Part shown: positions 7,875-17,153 of the stretch, piece by piece | Layout: each line of letters starts with the position of its first letter | How positions within the stretch are numbered: the first letter of the stretch is position 1 | NCBI RefSeq assembly: GCF_029269745.1 | Contig: NZ_JARJHT010000003.1 | Span: 248,001-312,000, forward strand | Reading direction: 5' to 3' | DNA: 64,000 nt | From: Polluticoccus soli | GTDB lineage: Bacteria; Bacteroidota; Bacteroidia; Chitinophagales; Chitinophagaceae | Position numbers and translations under genes: made by a program | The notes under the pieces: model-generated | Databases searched by the model: none | The model's input: the letters and a program-made list of their open reading frames with translations, nothing else | Told to the model about the DNA's origin: nothing

Positions 7875-9338
7875 CTACTCCTTTACCACTCTGCCTCTAT
7901 CCAGCACAGTGCCATCCGCATCCGCCACCGTATACATATACACACCCACTGCTAGCTCACTAACCGGCACTGTTATTTCGTGCTTGCCGGCACTGTATTG
8001 CTTTGCTGAGGCATAAACCACCCTGCCCTGCATATCAGCAAGCTGCACATTCAGTTTCGTTGCTTGCCTTAATGAGAAGCTGATATGCGCTTCTGTAGTT
8101 GCCGGGTTGGGATACAATTCGATGCCCGTTGCTACCAGTTGTTCCCCTACTCCCAGCACTGTTGAATCGGTAACTACAACGAGATGGCCCTGCAGGTTGG
8201 GCAAAGTAGCGCCGGTGAAATACAGCTTGTTTCCGCAAACACCCAGCCCATACACGTTTTGGTATTGTGCGCCGCCCAGCAACTGGCTGGCAATTTTGGG
8301 CAGGCCTGTACCATCGTATATATACAGCGATTCGGGATTGAACATAAAACTGGTATCGATGTTCATGAAAAGCTTGCCGCCATATACCGCAGCCGACGTC
8401 AATATTGCACTCTGGCCATGGTAGGCGCCCAGCTGCGTGCCCGCTTTCGACGCCAGGTTGTATTGATACAGAATACGCTCGCTGGAATTGGTGTAGGCCG
8501 AAAACACCAGCGAGCCTTTGTAATGAACAATAACACCCCCGGCAACCGAATTTGCAGCACCGGGTTGCAGGTCCGTTAGCCGCACAGGGCCCGTCAGCGG
8601 ATCATAACTATACAGCTCGCGGCCCTCGGCAGCCGTCGTGGCCGCAAAGTATAGCGTATTGTCGACCACGGTAAAAGAACCCGGAAAGGAAGATGAATTG
8701 CCGGCATTGATATCGTAGGTATACGATTTCCCGTTCTTCAGATCGAGCACACCCAGCTCGCTGCCCATATTGATGGTCGTGCGCGCAAACACCAACAGCC
8801 CGTTATAGTTCGTCATCTGTCCGGCAGACCCGTGTTGTGTAGTAAGCTGCGCTATCAGCCCGGTGGCCGGCTGGTAGCCATAAATATCCAGGTAGCCGTT
8901 ATTATCTCTACCTACAAAGTAAATGGTGTCGTCAATTGTCACCACTTCATTGTCTAATACCTCTACCACACCCGCTGGCGACAGGGGTATCGCAGTCAGG
9001 TAACCTGCATCGGAATATGCATACAATATCGTCCCTCCGTTGGTCTTATCCAGGGCGGGGAAATAGACGCTGCCATTGACTACCGGCATTTGTTTGAGGT
9101 TGCCGGTAATCGACGACCGGACCCCTTGCCATATATCTGTGAGCCGCTCGGGCAGGTTGTCGTTAAAGCGCCATAATTCCGCACCTGTGGCGGACTCGCC
9201 ACCCACGAAATATACTCTTGAGCCCAGCGGCGAAAAGGCGATGCCAGTGCTCACACTCGGATGGTCTTGTACCTGGTATTGTGCCTGGGCAGCAACATTG
9301 AGGCATAGCAGTGCCATAAGAGGAAAGAGCTTTTTCAT
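7875..9338 (-). CDS. Secreted ELxxYDG/ELWRF-repeat protein with T9SS sorting domain
   Basis: The 487-residue product has a clear signal peptide (MKKLFPLMALLCLNVAAQAQ). Propeller-like repeats include GAELWRFNDN, GRELYSYDP and SLYIYDGTG. The sorting domain reads GIELYPNPATTEAHISFSL, LADMQGRVVYAS and a final GVYMYTVADADGTVL strand. Its sorting domain is very close to that of the next gene (ISFSLRQATKL against ISFTLKQATKL), so the pair arose by tandem duplication and probably forms one operon. The ligand is unknown; surface adhesion or carbohydrate contact is a common role for such cargo. Confidence 0.9.
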   Translation of the reverse strand: MKKLFPLMALLCLNVAAQAQYQVQDHPSVSTGIAFSPLGSRVYFVGGESATGAELWRFNDNLPERLTDIWQGVRSSITGNLKQMPVVNGSVYFPALDKTNGGTILYAYSDAGYLTAIPLSPAGVVEVLDNEVVTIDDTIYFVGRDNNGYLDIYGYQPATGLIAQLTTQHGSAGQMTNYNGLLVFARTTINMGSELGVLDLKNGKSYTYDINAGNSSSFPGSFTVVDNTLYFAATTAAEGRELYSYDPLTGPVRLTDLQPGAANSVAGGVIVHYKGSLVFSAYTNSSERILYQYNLASKAGTQLGAYHGQSAILTSAAVYGGKLFMNIDTSFMFNPESLYIYDGTGLPKIASQLLGGAQYQNVYGLGVCGNKLYFTGATLPNLQGHLVVVTDSTVLGVGEQLVATGIELYPNPATTEAHISFSLRQATKLNVQLADMQGRVVYASAKQYSAGKHEITVPVSELAVGVYMYTVADADGTVLDRGRVVKE

Positions 9339-9387
9339 AGATTGGTAGTATAAGGACTTACAAAATACAAAATCCGCTAATAAAAAA

Positions 9388-9416
9388 GGCCATCCCGATT
9401 ATTGCACGGGATGGCC
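9388..9416 (-). terminator. Intrinsic terminator
   Basis: A perfect 10-bp stem (GGCCATCCCG / CGGGATGGCC) is followed on the minus strand by TTTTTT. It terminates the HTH gene at 9446-9886. Confidence 0.85.
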
Positions 9417-9445
9417 AGTTTTTATAAATGATAAGCGGAAAAAAA

Positions 9446-9886
9446 CTAGATCTTGTATTTGATGAGTCGCAGTATCTCGATCATCATATCGGGGGTAAAG
9501 AGCTTTTTCTTGCAGTGCAAAATGCGGCTCAGTATCTGCTGGTCGGTCTTCAGGTGGTGCGCCAACTCGGCTTGTGTCACCTTCTTAGCCTCCATGTAGT
9601 TGGTAAGACCTTCAGCAACGGTCTCGTACATATTACGCGGTGGTTTTTTCGATGCCAAAATCTCGTTAACACTACCGGCGCGTGCATATTTCAGGAACTT
9701 ATCGAGAAAAGCTTTGGTAAGCGGGGTTTCACCGTTGATGACCTTTGAGTAGTAATAAGGAGTTACTTTGATCTTCTCTGCCATCTCGCCTTTGGTAGCA
9801 ATACCGCGGCGTTTCATCAGTATAGCCGCCGCTTGTTTCAATTGCACCGGCTTTACATCTTTGATATGGTTCGCTTTAGGAGGCAT
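9446..9886 (-). CDS. Transcriptional regulator with two XRE-like HTH units
   Basis: The 146-residue protein carries two helix-turn-helix patterns. The first spans about residues 30-65 (KRRGIATKGEMAEKIKVTPY, YYSKVINGETPLT) and the second about 95-135 (MEAKKVTQAELAHHLKTDQQ, ILSRILHCKKKLFTPDMMIE). Each has the QxELAxxLxxxxxxxSRIL layout of lambda-repressor-like folds. Duplicated HTH in a single short chain is less common than one HTH plus a sensor and suggests binding of a pseudo-palindromic site as a monomer, which is inference. It has no sensor domain and stands alone. Confidence 0.8.
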   Translation of the reverse strand: MPPKANHIKDVKPVQLKQAAAILMKRRGIATKGEMAEKIKVTPYYYSKVINGETPLTKAFLDKFLKYARAGSVNEILASKKPPRNMYETVAEGLTNYMEAKKVTQAELAHHLKTDQQILSRILHCKKKLFTPDMMIEILRLIKYKI

Positions 9887-10234
9887 GTACTCGTTTGTTT
9901 TGGACCCTAAAGATACGGCATCAAACTATAGGAACAACATTTTATGTAAAATTGATGCAAAAATTTAACTGTTTTGATAATTGCGGCGACAAAGCAAAAA
10001 AAACATTAAATGTTGTAAATGCTAAACTATTCAGTAGCAACCAATTGATTGTGTTATTGTGGTGGATGGGCTTGCAGTTGCGGAATGATAAAAATGCTTG
10101 ATCAGTTGGTGTGGAAACAGGATTTATCCCTAAATTCTCCCTACGGTGACAAGGCAGCTATAGAATACAAATAACTGTTCAACAAATCAACCGCACCACC
10201 GCTTTTATATTCCAAAACCACGTATTACTTTAGT

Positions 10235-10315
10235 CCCTGAAACATTGCGAGAGCAATGGCTTCAAATTAAATGGTTAAGAGGGAGCTTAGATTCATCTTT
10301 GCTCCTCTTTTTTTT
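10235..10315 (+). ncRNA. Candidate small RNA with tetraloop hairpin and intrinsic terminator
   Basis: The 452-base gap between two minus-strand genes contains a strong plus-strand terminator with no plus-strand coding gene before it. The stem AAGAGGGAGC / GCTCCTCTT is followed by a run of nine T. Just upstream is CATTGC-GAGA-GCAATG, a perfect hairpin with a GNRA-type loop (10243-10258). A possible -7 box (TACTTTAG) lies around 10225-10232. Together these fit an RNA of about 80 nt. Nothing codes in this stretch. The rest of the gap, 9887-10220, shows no clear feature. Confidence 0.45.
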
Positions 10316-10338
10316 TCTGCAGATCCAGCCGGGAAACC

Positions 10339-10878
10339 TCACGGCTTTACACCATTCGCTTTCTTACGCAGGTCTGTCATCTCTTTTTTTGTCAGGTGCA
10401 TGATTACATTGGAAACAAATCGTTCTTCCGGCGCACCATCGTAGTATTTCAGATCTTCGTGCTCGTATCGCACCGCCTCAAGGTCTTTTGTTTGCAGCTT
10501 ACGCAAAAGCGCAGTATCACCGTGAATAGGTTTACTGCGTATCCGCAACAATCCTGCAAGGCCGCGCCTGCGAAATCGCAATCGCTCGTTGCCTTTCAAT
10601 AACACGGCAAAGGAAGCATCGCGTTTTATCGTCTCTGTAGTATAGTCGTGAACATCGCCATCTGCAAATACAAAACTCACTATTGATGGATTGCGCGGAA
10701 TTACACAAACGGTGTTTAACCGAGGTGTAGGCTGCTCAACTGGCGCATGTTGCTGGGCAAACAAAAGATAAGTACTGCTACCAAACAGCTCTATGCGAAA
10801 ACCATGCTGTTCCTGGGCAAATGCGCATCCCACAGGCAACAAACCAAACAGTATTAATACCATCCGTAGCACACCCAC
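10339..10878 (-). CDS. Secreted hypothetical protein, family member 1
   Basis: The 179-residue product has a signal peptide (MGVLRMVLILFGLLPVGCAF ending at AQEQ). Key conserved pieces are VSFVFADGDVHDYTTETIKR, SFAVLLKGNERLRF, GDTALLRKLQTKDLEAVRYE and YYDGAPEE. The same blocks occur in the next gene (10927) and, more diverged, in the gene at 18026, so this is a locally expanded family. The predicted fold is mostly beta with a C-terminal helix. Function unknown. Confidence 0.75.
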   Translation of the reverse strand: MGVLRMVLILFGLLPVGCAFAQEQHGFRIELFGSSTYLLFAQQHAPVEQPTPRLNTVCVIPRNPSIVSFVFADGDVHDYTTETIKRDASFAVLLKGNERLRFRRRGLAGLLRIRSKPIHGDTALLRKLQTKDLEAVRYEHEDLKYYDGAPEERFVSNVIMHLTKKEMTDLRKKANGVKP

Positions 10879-10926
10879 AATTTACAAAAAACAAGGCGAT
10901 GAGCGACCGGATCAGTATAGATATAG

Positions 10927-11493
10927 TTACGGTGCAAGCCTCATCAGCTCGCTGCGCATAGTGGCAAACTCTGTTGGGTTAGTATAAGTTTGAGCGGGGC
11001 CGTACTCAACCTTTATTGCCTTGCCGTCCCAATAGGCCATTTTCTCCTGCTCGTAGCGTATGCTTTGCAGCTCCCTGATTTGCAGCCTTTGTAGCAGCGC
11101 TTCATCGCCATGCAGCTGTTTGCTGTGCCCAAACAGCTTGCCAATGCCATGCCTGTGGTCGGGCAGCTTTACCTCGCCGCGCAGCAGCACGGCAAACGAT
11201 GTGTTTAGGAATGTTTCTTTGGGTATATACACGTAGTAGCTGCCGTCAGCAAAGATGAAGCTCAGTTTTACGGCGGGTGTCGCTATGCCGCAGTCGATTT
11301 TTAAACCGCTGCCTCTACCTGTATCTTCGGTTTTGCGGAATCCCCTGCCCACCAGGTACAGATTATCGCCACGCAGCTCTACGACAATGGCGGGCGCGAT
11401 ACTGCCAGCAGGCACTGTGACCTTTGCAGGCATGCGCGAAAAAGCGGGCGCAGCCGCCAGGAATAAAAGGGAAAAGATAAATACTCGTAACAC
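10927..11493 (-). CDS. Secreted hypothetical protein, family member 2
   Basis: The 188-residue product has a signal peptide (MLRVFIFSLLFLAAAPAFSR). It shares LSFIFADGSYYVYIPKETFL, SFAVLLRGEVKLPDHRHGIG, GDEALLQRLQIRELQSIRYE and YWDG with the adjacent 10339 gene, from which it is separated by 48 bp on the same strand. The pair is probably cotranscribed. The repeated block GDxALLxxLQxxxLxxxRYE looks like the family signature. Function unknown. Confidence 0.78.
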   Translation of the reverse strand: MLRVFIFSLLFLAAAPAFSRMPAKVTVPAGSIAPAIVVELRGDNLYLVGRGFRKTEDTGRGSGLKIDCGIATPAVKLSFIFADGSYYVYIPKETFLNTSFAVLLRGEVKLPDHRHGIGKLFGHSKQLHGDEALLQRLQIRELQSIRYEQEKMAYWDGKAIKVEYGPAQTYTNPTEFATMRSELMRLAP

Positions 11494-11528
11494 GCCGTCA
11501 AGTTACGAAAACAAACAGCTATATCTGC

Positions 11529-11807
11529 TTAGTACTTATACAGCTGCAGCTGGCCGTTAATGCCCTGCCTGCCAAAAAACGGTTTGTTCTTTACATAGTA
11601 CTTGCAGGGATGGTGGCGTTTGGTCCTGGGCTTCTTTGCACTGTTCACAAATTTTGTCGAGAGTGTTCTGTCGGTCAGCGACACACCTTCGTCGGTGTAG
11701 CCACCCGTCACTTTCGATATCTTTTGTTGCGGAGAACAGGAGACGAAAAACACGCACGCAATAGCGAGCAGTTTTACGACGATGAGAGAAACATTGGCGG
11801 AGTACAT
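11529..11807 (-). CDS. Small lipoprotein, 92 aa
   Basis: A signal with lipobox (LLAIACVFFVSCSPQ) precedes a short basic mature part (KKPRTKRHHPCKYYVKNKPF). The N-terminal MYSANVSLIVVK is a little long for a signal, and a start at the internal GTG-like V is possible. It lies 35 bp downstream of nothing recognisable and upstream of the 10927 gene on the same strand. Function unknown. Confidence 0.6.
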   Translation of the reverse strand: MYSANVSLIVVKLLAIACVFFVSCSPQQKISKVTGGYTDEGVSLTDRTLSTKFVNSAKKPRTKRHHPCKYYVKNKPFFGRQGINGQLQLYKY

Positions 11808-12116
11808 ACTGGGGATTTGCTGCGAATGTAAACCTCTGCATTACCAACCATGGGGGTGAAAACACCCAATAACACGGCGTTAACAATCGCAAAACAAACC
11901 GATAACAAATCCTTGCCAGTAGCGGGTTTCGGGCAGTTTTTACACTAACTGTTCAGAATGAAATAATTAGCGGCACCAACCGGAAAAACGCACATAACAT
12001 TTGCCAACCAAAGCAAGTAAAAAGACTGTCATAAATAGCTAGGGCACATGTGGGTATATGGTAGCGCAACTACCTTTATACCACAAACCTATTTTTCTAA
12101 CCTCAACCTATTAATT
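11808..12116. other. Intergenic region before a T9SS cargo gene
   Basis: About 310 bases without a gene. The only promoter-like feature I see is TACCTTTAT at 12071-12079, a -7 box variant 38 nt before the start at 12117. The same general TAnnTTTA box precedes several other surface-protein genes in the window. Confidence 0.4.
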
Positions 12117-13433
12117 ATGATCCGCTTGATCACTCCCCTGCTGCTGATGGCAGCCCTTTCCCTCGGTCCCTTTTCTTTTGCACAACAACACAGGGTTAAA
12201 CGCATACAGCGTGAGCAGTACACCTGGAACAACGGTATAGTAAAAACCGACTCCGCTGTTTTCCACTATTTTGGTGCCAATGGCGGACCTGTATACTGGC
12301 AGTGGGCAGAACAATTATCGCGCGGGCTATTGAGTGAAGGTCTGCATGCGTCAAACTCGTTGCTGGCGTACGATTCGGTAGAGAATATGGAGGACTATCC
12401 TATGTCGCCCTATTATACAGGATACTACCGCGCCCGGCAACAATTTAACAGCGTGGGGCAGTTGACAGATTACGCGCTGCACACAAAGGGGCAAAACGGC
12501 TATGTGGTAACCGAGACATCACACAACACGTACAACGGCCCACTGCTTACAGAAAATATCAAGGGCATTTCCAATACCAAATACATCTATAACTATCAGA
12601 ACAGCGTATTGCAGCGAACAGATATTATTTCTACGCTACCCGGATCGTCTGTGTTCGCCTCTTACTACTACAGCTACGACCCGGCAGGCAACCTGAAACA
12701 AGTGATGTACGCCAAAGCCAACCCGGCTGCTACCAACGACAGTAATTGGAGCCTCTATAGCTACGATGGCCAAAACCGACTGATCGGATCGATGGAAATT
12801 GGCAGCTATTATAATGGCTTTAGAGATACTATTTTCACCAGGCAATACGCCTACAACGGCAACGGAGACCTGGTGCAGCAAGATGGCTACTCTGGCCCCA
12901 TTCTTCAGCCCTCATCAAAACTGTTGAGCACTTACGATAACCAACACCGCAAAACGGAAATGATCCTGATGTATAGCCGGTATCCGACCTTTACCGTAGA
13001 CACGCACCAGCATATTGTTTTCACCTATGACAACTACGGCCTGCTAACAAAACTCCATACCGAACAATGGGATAACGGCCAGTGGGTGCCAGGTCCCGAC
13101 TCTGCAACCGCCAGTTCCTCACACACCTACACGTTTGAGTATGAAGTAGCCTGGCCAACAGGCGTGCCAGAGGTGAAGGAAGCGGCAAACGTAAAACTCT
13201 ACCCCTCACCCGCTTCCGACTTCATCCGCATAGAAACAGAGTGGAAGAACGCCCAGCCATTTACTGCAGCTATACTGGACATGCAGGGCCGCGTAGTGCG
13301 CCAGTGGGATGAACCTGGCACAAAGCAATATGCACGCACCATACCACTCACTGAGTTGCCATCCGGAACATACATTATCAAACTCAATTGCGGAGAAGAA
13401 CAATATTCTAACAGGTTCTCCGTTTATAAATAA
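12117..13433 (+). CDS. Secreted YD-like repeat protein with T9SS sorting domain
   Basis: The 438-residue product starts MIRLITPLLLMAALSLGPFS and is cleaved after FAQQ. The middle has YD/RHS-like strands such as YNYQNSVLQRT, YYYSYDPAGNLKQV, YSYDGQNRLIGS and YAYNGNGDLVQ, then VKLYPSPASDFIRIETEW, LDMQGRVVRQWDE and GTYIIKLNCGEEQ as sorting domain. It is closely related to the gene at 22211: the last 80 residues differ at only a minority of positions and both end at FSVYK. A Met 23 codons upstream would precede the signal with a non-signal stretch, so the later start is preferred. Confidence 0.9.
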   Translation: MIRLITPLLLMAALSLGPFSFAQQHRVKRIQREQYTWNNGIVKTDSAVFHYFGANGGPVYWQWAEQLSRGLLSEGLHASNSLLAYDSVENMEDYPMSPYYTGYYRARQQFNSVGQLTDYALHTKGQNGYVVTETSHNTYNGPLLTENIKGISNTKYIYNYQNSVLQRTDIISTLPGSSVFASYYYSYDPAGNLKQVMYAKANPAATNDSNWSLYSYDGQNRLIGSMEIGSYYNGFRDTIFTRQYAYNGNGDLVQQDGYSGPILQPSSKLLSTYDNQHRKTEMILMYSRYPTFTVDTHQHIVFTYDNYGLLTKLHTEQWDNGQWVPGPDSATASSSHTYTFEYEVAWPTGVPEVKEAANVKLYPSPASDFIRIETEWKNAQPFTAAILDMQGRVVRQWDEPGTKQYARTIPLTELPSGTYIIKLNCGEEQYSNRFSVYK

Positions 13434-13460
13434 GATTGGACAGTAAAGTAAAAAGCAAGG

Positions 13461-13484
13461 AACGGGCGGAGTCTTCCGCCCGTT
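13461..13484 (+). terminator. Intrinsic terminator
   Basis: The stem AACGGGCGGA / TCCGCCCGTT with a 4-nt loop lies after the T9SS gene. Nearly the same hairpin follows the paralogous gene at 23530, so the terminator was duplicated with the gene. Confidence 0.85.
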
Positions 13485-13543
13485 GGTATTTTGTCTGAAC
13501 CGCTGATTGAAATGATTAAAATGATTTCGCTGATTACACAGCT

Positions 13544-13807
13544 GGCATGAGCGAATTAGGCGTTAAGAACTCTCTCATTGAGTCCTTGAAAAAATCATCA
13601 AGAACGAAATAAAATTCATTGAGCGTAGTGGCCGCAGTGAAAGGTCTCAAGTAGAACAGCAGATGATTTCAACATTGCCTGATAGTAGCTCTACGCAACA
13701 TAGTAAGCTATTTCACTGCAACGTAGCGAAATGAATTTTTAGCCGGTTTCGCTAAGCCTTGAACTTTCTTTTGCTTCTTTTCTTTGGTTCAAGCCAAAGA
13801 AAAGAAG
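13544..13807 (+). repeat. R1 long stem-loop element, copy 1 (type A, long form)
   Basis: It begins GGCATGAGCGAATTAGGCG and its outer arm closes at TTCGCTAAGCC (13758). Inner arms are AAATTCATT/AATGAATTT and GCAGTGAAA/TTTCACTGC. It ends with a perfect 14-bp hairpin CTTCTTTTCTTTGG-TTCAAG-CCAAAGAAAAGAAG (13774-13807). This copy and the next carry about 42 extra bases (AGAACTCTCTCATTGAGTCC...) in the left arm. An S repeat (13493-13537) precedes it. Confidence 0.9.
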
Positions 13808-13960
13808 GAGACGACACGAGTAGAAAACAAAAGCAGAATCATCACACCACCGTCACCCCACCGTAAACAATATGTAATAATCCTTAACAGCCGAAGCGAA
13901 ACGCGTACACACGTAGTAACTTCATACTGACAACGGACAGTATCGATAAAAACAAAAAAA

Positions 13961-13986
13961 CAACGGGCGGAATCATCCGCCCGTTG
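13961..13986 (-). terminator. Intrinsic terminator
   Basis: The stem CAACGGGCGGA / TCCGCCCGTTG is followed on the minus strand by a T-rich stretch (TTTTTTTGTTTTT). It ends the 14000-15172 gene. Confidence 0.85.
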
Positions 13987-13999
13987 TTGCTGTTTATGT

Positions 14000-15172
14000 C
14001 TACCGCTTTCCAAATCGCAGCTTTACTTCACCCATCAGGTAACGAACGCGATAATCGCTGCCGTACTCAGGTTCACGGTAGTATATATCGGTAAGGTCTT
14101 CTATAGGCTGCATATATTTTAGCCCCACCGACCAGCGGTGATTGATCAACACACTTGCATTGCCCTCCAGCACCAGGTTGAATTTAATAGTTCCTTCCCG
14201 GCCATATATTATTGGACCGCCCATTGCCGATACGCGAATGCCGAGATCTTTTTCCGGCATCGGGTTTATTTGAAAACCCCCAACATGTATAATATGAAAA
14301 CCCAGTGGACTGCTGCCGACCCTGGCCCCGGCTGCAAAACATATCGGGCGTTTGTTGCCATCGCCATACACATCGAACATTAACAGGCCAATAGCCCCGC
14401 TGCCAGCCGGACTACTGTCGTACCAACCACGGTCGGTAACTTTTACCATAGCCGGGCCTGCAGCTATCCCCAGCTCTACTCTTGCATTGTGCTCTTTTGC
14501 AGACTCATATCCCCTCGGCCCGCGACGTATAGATCGGGCAGGACGCTCACGCATGGGCATGCCCGAAGGTGGACGCGGCGTTAGCTTAAGTTCCACCGCT
14601 ACACTCTGCATACGGTAGTTATTGAATCCCTCGCCCTTTTCAAACCTTACATTTAGTGCATAGCCGCTTCTTTCCCTATAGCTCGACAATGGCTTTACCA
14701 ACTTTAAGCCCAATGTTAGGCTATGCCATTGAAAACCTACAGAGGCCTCTCCAACCCCGGAGATATTCGACTCATTGGCCATATCCTCTCCACCACTAAA
14801 TCCGCCTGCACCTGCCGCGAAACGCAATGCGGTATGTTCACCCAATGCCTGCCGGTATTGAACACCTGCCAAAATGCTAAGTGCAAGTACGTCTACATGT
14901 TTATCCAGTGTTCCGTTAGCAAACTCCTCCGTATAACGAAAACCATGATGGCTGATGCGCACCCCAGCGTACGGAAACAGTTTGTGCGAGGTGGAAAACA
15001 TAAAATCGGCTCCAGTGGAAAAGTAATCTCCGGTGCGCGAATTGCTGTGCGGCGCGAGTTCTTTATGAAGCTTTGGCATTGTCAATCCACCAGCCGCAAT
15101 TAAATCGGCTTTGAACTGTGCAGATGATGAAATGGAGGCAACTAGTGCCAGAAGTAATAATGGGCAACGCAT
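14000..15172 (-). CDS. Outer-membrane beta-barrel-like protein, 390 aa
   Basis: A signal peptide (MRCPLLLLALVASISSSAQF) is followed by many alternating amphipathic strands such as KLFPYAGVRISHHGFRY, LSILAGVQYRQALGEH and LRFAAGAGGFSGG. The end, YLMGEVKLRFGKR, is a typical C-terminal strand of a Bacteroidota outer-membrane barrel. A Arg/Pro-rich linker (GMPMRERPARSIRRGPRGYE, residues about 205-225) splits it into two halves that may be two small barrels or a repeated unit. No ligand can be assigned. It stands alone with its own terminator. Confidence 0.75.
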   Translation of the reverse strand: MRCPLLLLALVASISSSAQFKADLIAAGGLTMPKLHKELAPHSNSRTGDYFSTGADFMFSTSHKLFPYAGVRISHHGFRYTEEFANGTLDKHVDVLALSILAGVQYRQALGEHTALRFAAGAGGFSGGEDMANESNISGVGEASVGFQWHSLTLGLKLVKPLSSYRERSGYALNVRFEKGEGFNNYRMQSVAVELKLTPRPPSGMPMRERPARSIRRGPRGYESAKEHNARVELGIAAGPAMVKVTDRGWYDSSPAGSGAIGLLMFDVYGDGNKRPICFAAGARVGSSPLGFHIIHVGGFQINPMPEKDLGIRVSAMGGPIIYGREGTIKFNLVLEGNASVLINHRWSVGLKYMQPIEDLTDIYYREPEYGSDYRVRYLMGEVKLRFGKR

Positions 15173-15277
15173 AGTTTAGGTCAGGTTTCAATAAGGCAGG
15201 GCAACAACAATGCCATTTTGCGCAAATGTAGCTTTATGACACTCATGCGACAATAGGCATACGATCTCATTCAAAAA

Positions 15278-15302
15278 AACGCCACCCCAAATGGATGGCG
15301 TT
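15278..15302 (-). terminator. Intrinsic terminator
   Basis: The stem AACGCCACC / GGATGGCGTT (one C-A mismatch) is followed on the minus strand by TTTTTT. It ends the 15324-17075 gene. Confidence 0.75.
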
Positions 15303-15323
15303 ATTGGTTGAAATATCATTTGC

Positions 15324-17075
15324 CTAGTGCTGCACAACAACCCTTACAGAGCCAAGATAGCTATCACCATCGCGCAGTTGTATAAAATACACACCACCTG
15401 GCGCGTTGAAATTTACAGTTGCATTTTGTGGTGTCAGTTCACCGGTTTGCATCACAGCACCTGCAACATTCACCATCGAGTAGTGCAATGATCTCGTCAA
15501 TCCCTCTACCCTGATGCCATTGGAAGCAGGATTGGGATATACTTTCAGTTTCATACTTGCTACATCGTCTACCGACGTGCAGGCGTTGATCGCCAGCGGT
15601 GCGCTGTTGGGTGCACCCTCAAAACTATTATTCAGATCGCCGCCACCGGTGTACACCACGCGCATGCGGTAGTTGATACCCGCAGGTGTATTGGCCGGAA
15701 TGCTTACAATGATAGGATTGCTGCTGCCTGAACCTATTACAGACGGCAAGGTAAAGCTGCCATTAGCATCAGATAGCTGAACATCGTACATACCACCGGT
15801 CATATTGGCTGTAAAAGGCACTGTAGCAGTGTACGAGGTAGACTTGCAGAAGGGTGAGCCGGTAATAGTGCCCGCTGCCAGCTGTGGCTGCATTTGTGTA
15901 AATATCCAGGTAGCACCCAGGTTGCTGTTGTCGGCATATCCACCCGAAGCGATCACGTTACCATCGCCCGATATAGCAAGACCATAGCCCTGGTGTGCAT
16001 TGCCAATGGCGCCGTTGCCATATAGCCGCAAAGGCTGTGTCCAGTTGCCGGTAGCATCCAGTTCGCTGTAGTAGGCAGCGCCTGCCTGGCTGTTCTCTTC
16101 AGGCGAGCTGAACACCACGCGCTTAGCATCGGCCGAGAGAGCAACTTTGTTGACAAAGGTCACGCTGTTTTGTGCAATGATGGAGGTTCCTATCTGGCTC
16201 CATACGCCGGTGCTGCTGCGTTTCATGGCCACTACACCGGTTGTAGGTCCGCCGAAGTTGATGGTACCTGCCACCAGCGTATCGCCAGTATAGCTGGCAT
16301 CGATCGATTGACCTTGCAGCGACGGGTATGAGGTGGAGATAACCGGTATATACCCTTTATAGGTCCACCAGCTGGTCATTTCCCACTCTTGTATCTTATT
16401 GCCCGTAGGCTCGCCAATAAAAACGCGCGAACCATTACCTGCTATCGCTACATCAAGGCCGGAGTTGTCGCTGCCGGCGGCTAACAGGTAAGTGCTCCAT
16501 GTGCTGCCGCTTTTGTAGATGATGTATGCAGCGCCACCAGTGCCGTAGGCAGAGGCACCTACGACTATCGTGTTACCGTCATCGGTCATATCCAGCGATA
16601 TGCCGTAGCGCGACCACAGCCACTGCGTGCCCGAAGGGTGCAGCCAGCCGGTCACGTCGCTCCAGTCGCCATTCACGTCTTTTTCAAATATCCATACGCC
16701 GCCGCTGCCGTCGTTATCGCCCCAGCGGCCTATGGCTGCCCTGCTGCCGTCTTTCGACATGGCGATGGCGCTGCCAAAACCATTGTCTACATAGTTGCCA
16801 TTCACAAACAGGTTCTTCAGCGGTGCCCAGATGGTGGTATCAAACACCCAGGCATTGCCCTGGCGGTTGTATATATGTACGCTGCCACGCTTGTTGCTGT
16901 CGCGCGGGGCGCCTATCATCATCGTATTACCATCGCCCGAGATGCAGATGTGTGCCCCCTGGTAAGGGGTGGTGATGAAATTGTTGTTGACGATCTTGGT
17001 TTGGAAGAAATACTGCGCCTGGGTTTGTGCCACACAAAACACACAACACAATAGGGCAAGGGTAAAAACACGCAT
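15324..17075 (-). CDS. Secreted FG-GAP-like propeller protein with T9SS sorting domain
   Basis: The 583-residue product has a signal peptide (MRVFTLALLCCVFCVAQTQA). It has about seven repeats of the type SGDGNTMMIGAPRDSNKRGS / SKDGSRAAIGRWGDNDGSGG / TDDGNTIVVGASAYGTGGAA, each with an acidic DxD/N loop and a hydrophobic strand, matching FG-GAP/integrin-alpha-type blades that often bind calcium. The C-terminus VDDVASMKLKVYPNPASNGI, then LHYSMVNVAGAVMQTGE and GVYFIQLRDGDS, is a type A sorting domain. The ATG at 17075 was chosen because the codon before it is GTG. Confidence 0.88.
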   Translation of the reverse strand: MRVFTLALLCCVFCVAQTQAQYFFQTKIVNNNFITTPYQGAHICISGDGNTMMIGAPRDSNKRGSVHIYNRQGNAWVFDTTIWAPLKNLFVNGNYVDNGFGSAIAMSKDGSRAAIGRWGDNDGSGGVWIFEKDVNGDWSDVTGWLHPSGTQWLWSRYGISLDMTDDGNTIVVGASAYGTGGAAYIIYKSGSTWSTYLLAAGSDNSGLDVAIAGNGSRVFIGEPTGNKIQEWEMTSWWTYKGYIPVISTSYPSLQGQSIDASYTGDTLVAGTINFGGPTTGVVAMKRSSTGVWSQIGTSIIAQNSVTFVNKVALSADAKRVVFSSPEENSQAGAAYYSELDATGNWTQPLRLYGNGAIGNAHQGYGLAISGDGNVIASGGYADNSNLGATWIFTQMQPQLAAGTITGSPFCKSTSYTATVPFTANMTGGMYDVQLSDANGSFTLPSVIGSGSSNPIIVSIPANTPAGINYRMRVVYTGGGDLNNSFEGAPNSAPLAINACTSVDDVASMKLKVYPNPASNGIRVEGLTRSLHYSMVNVAGAVMQTGELTPQNATVNFNAPGGVYFIQLRDGDSYLGSVRVVVQH

Positions 17076-17153
17076 CACAATAAACTTTTAATTGAGAAGC
17101 GAAGTTACGTGTTTCAGGGGTGCAAAACGTGCGTGGGGCGGGGATTTTACCCC

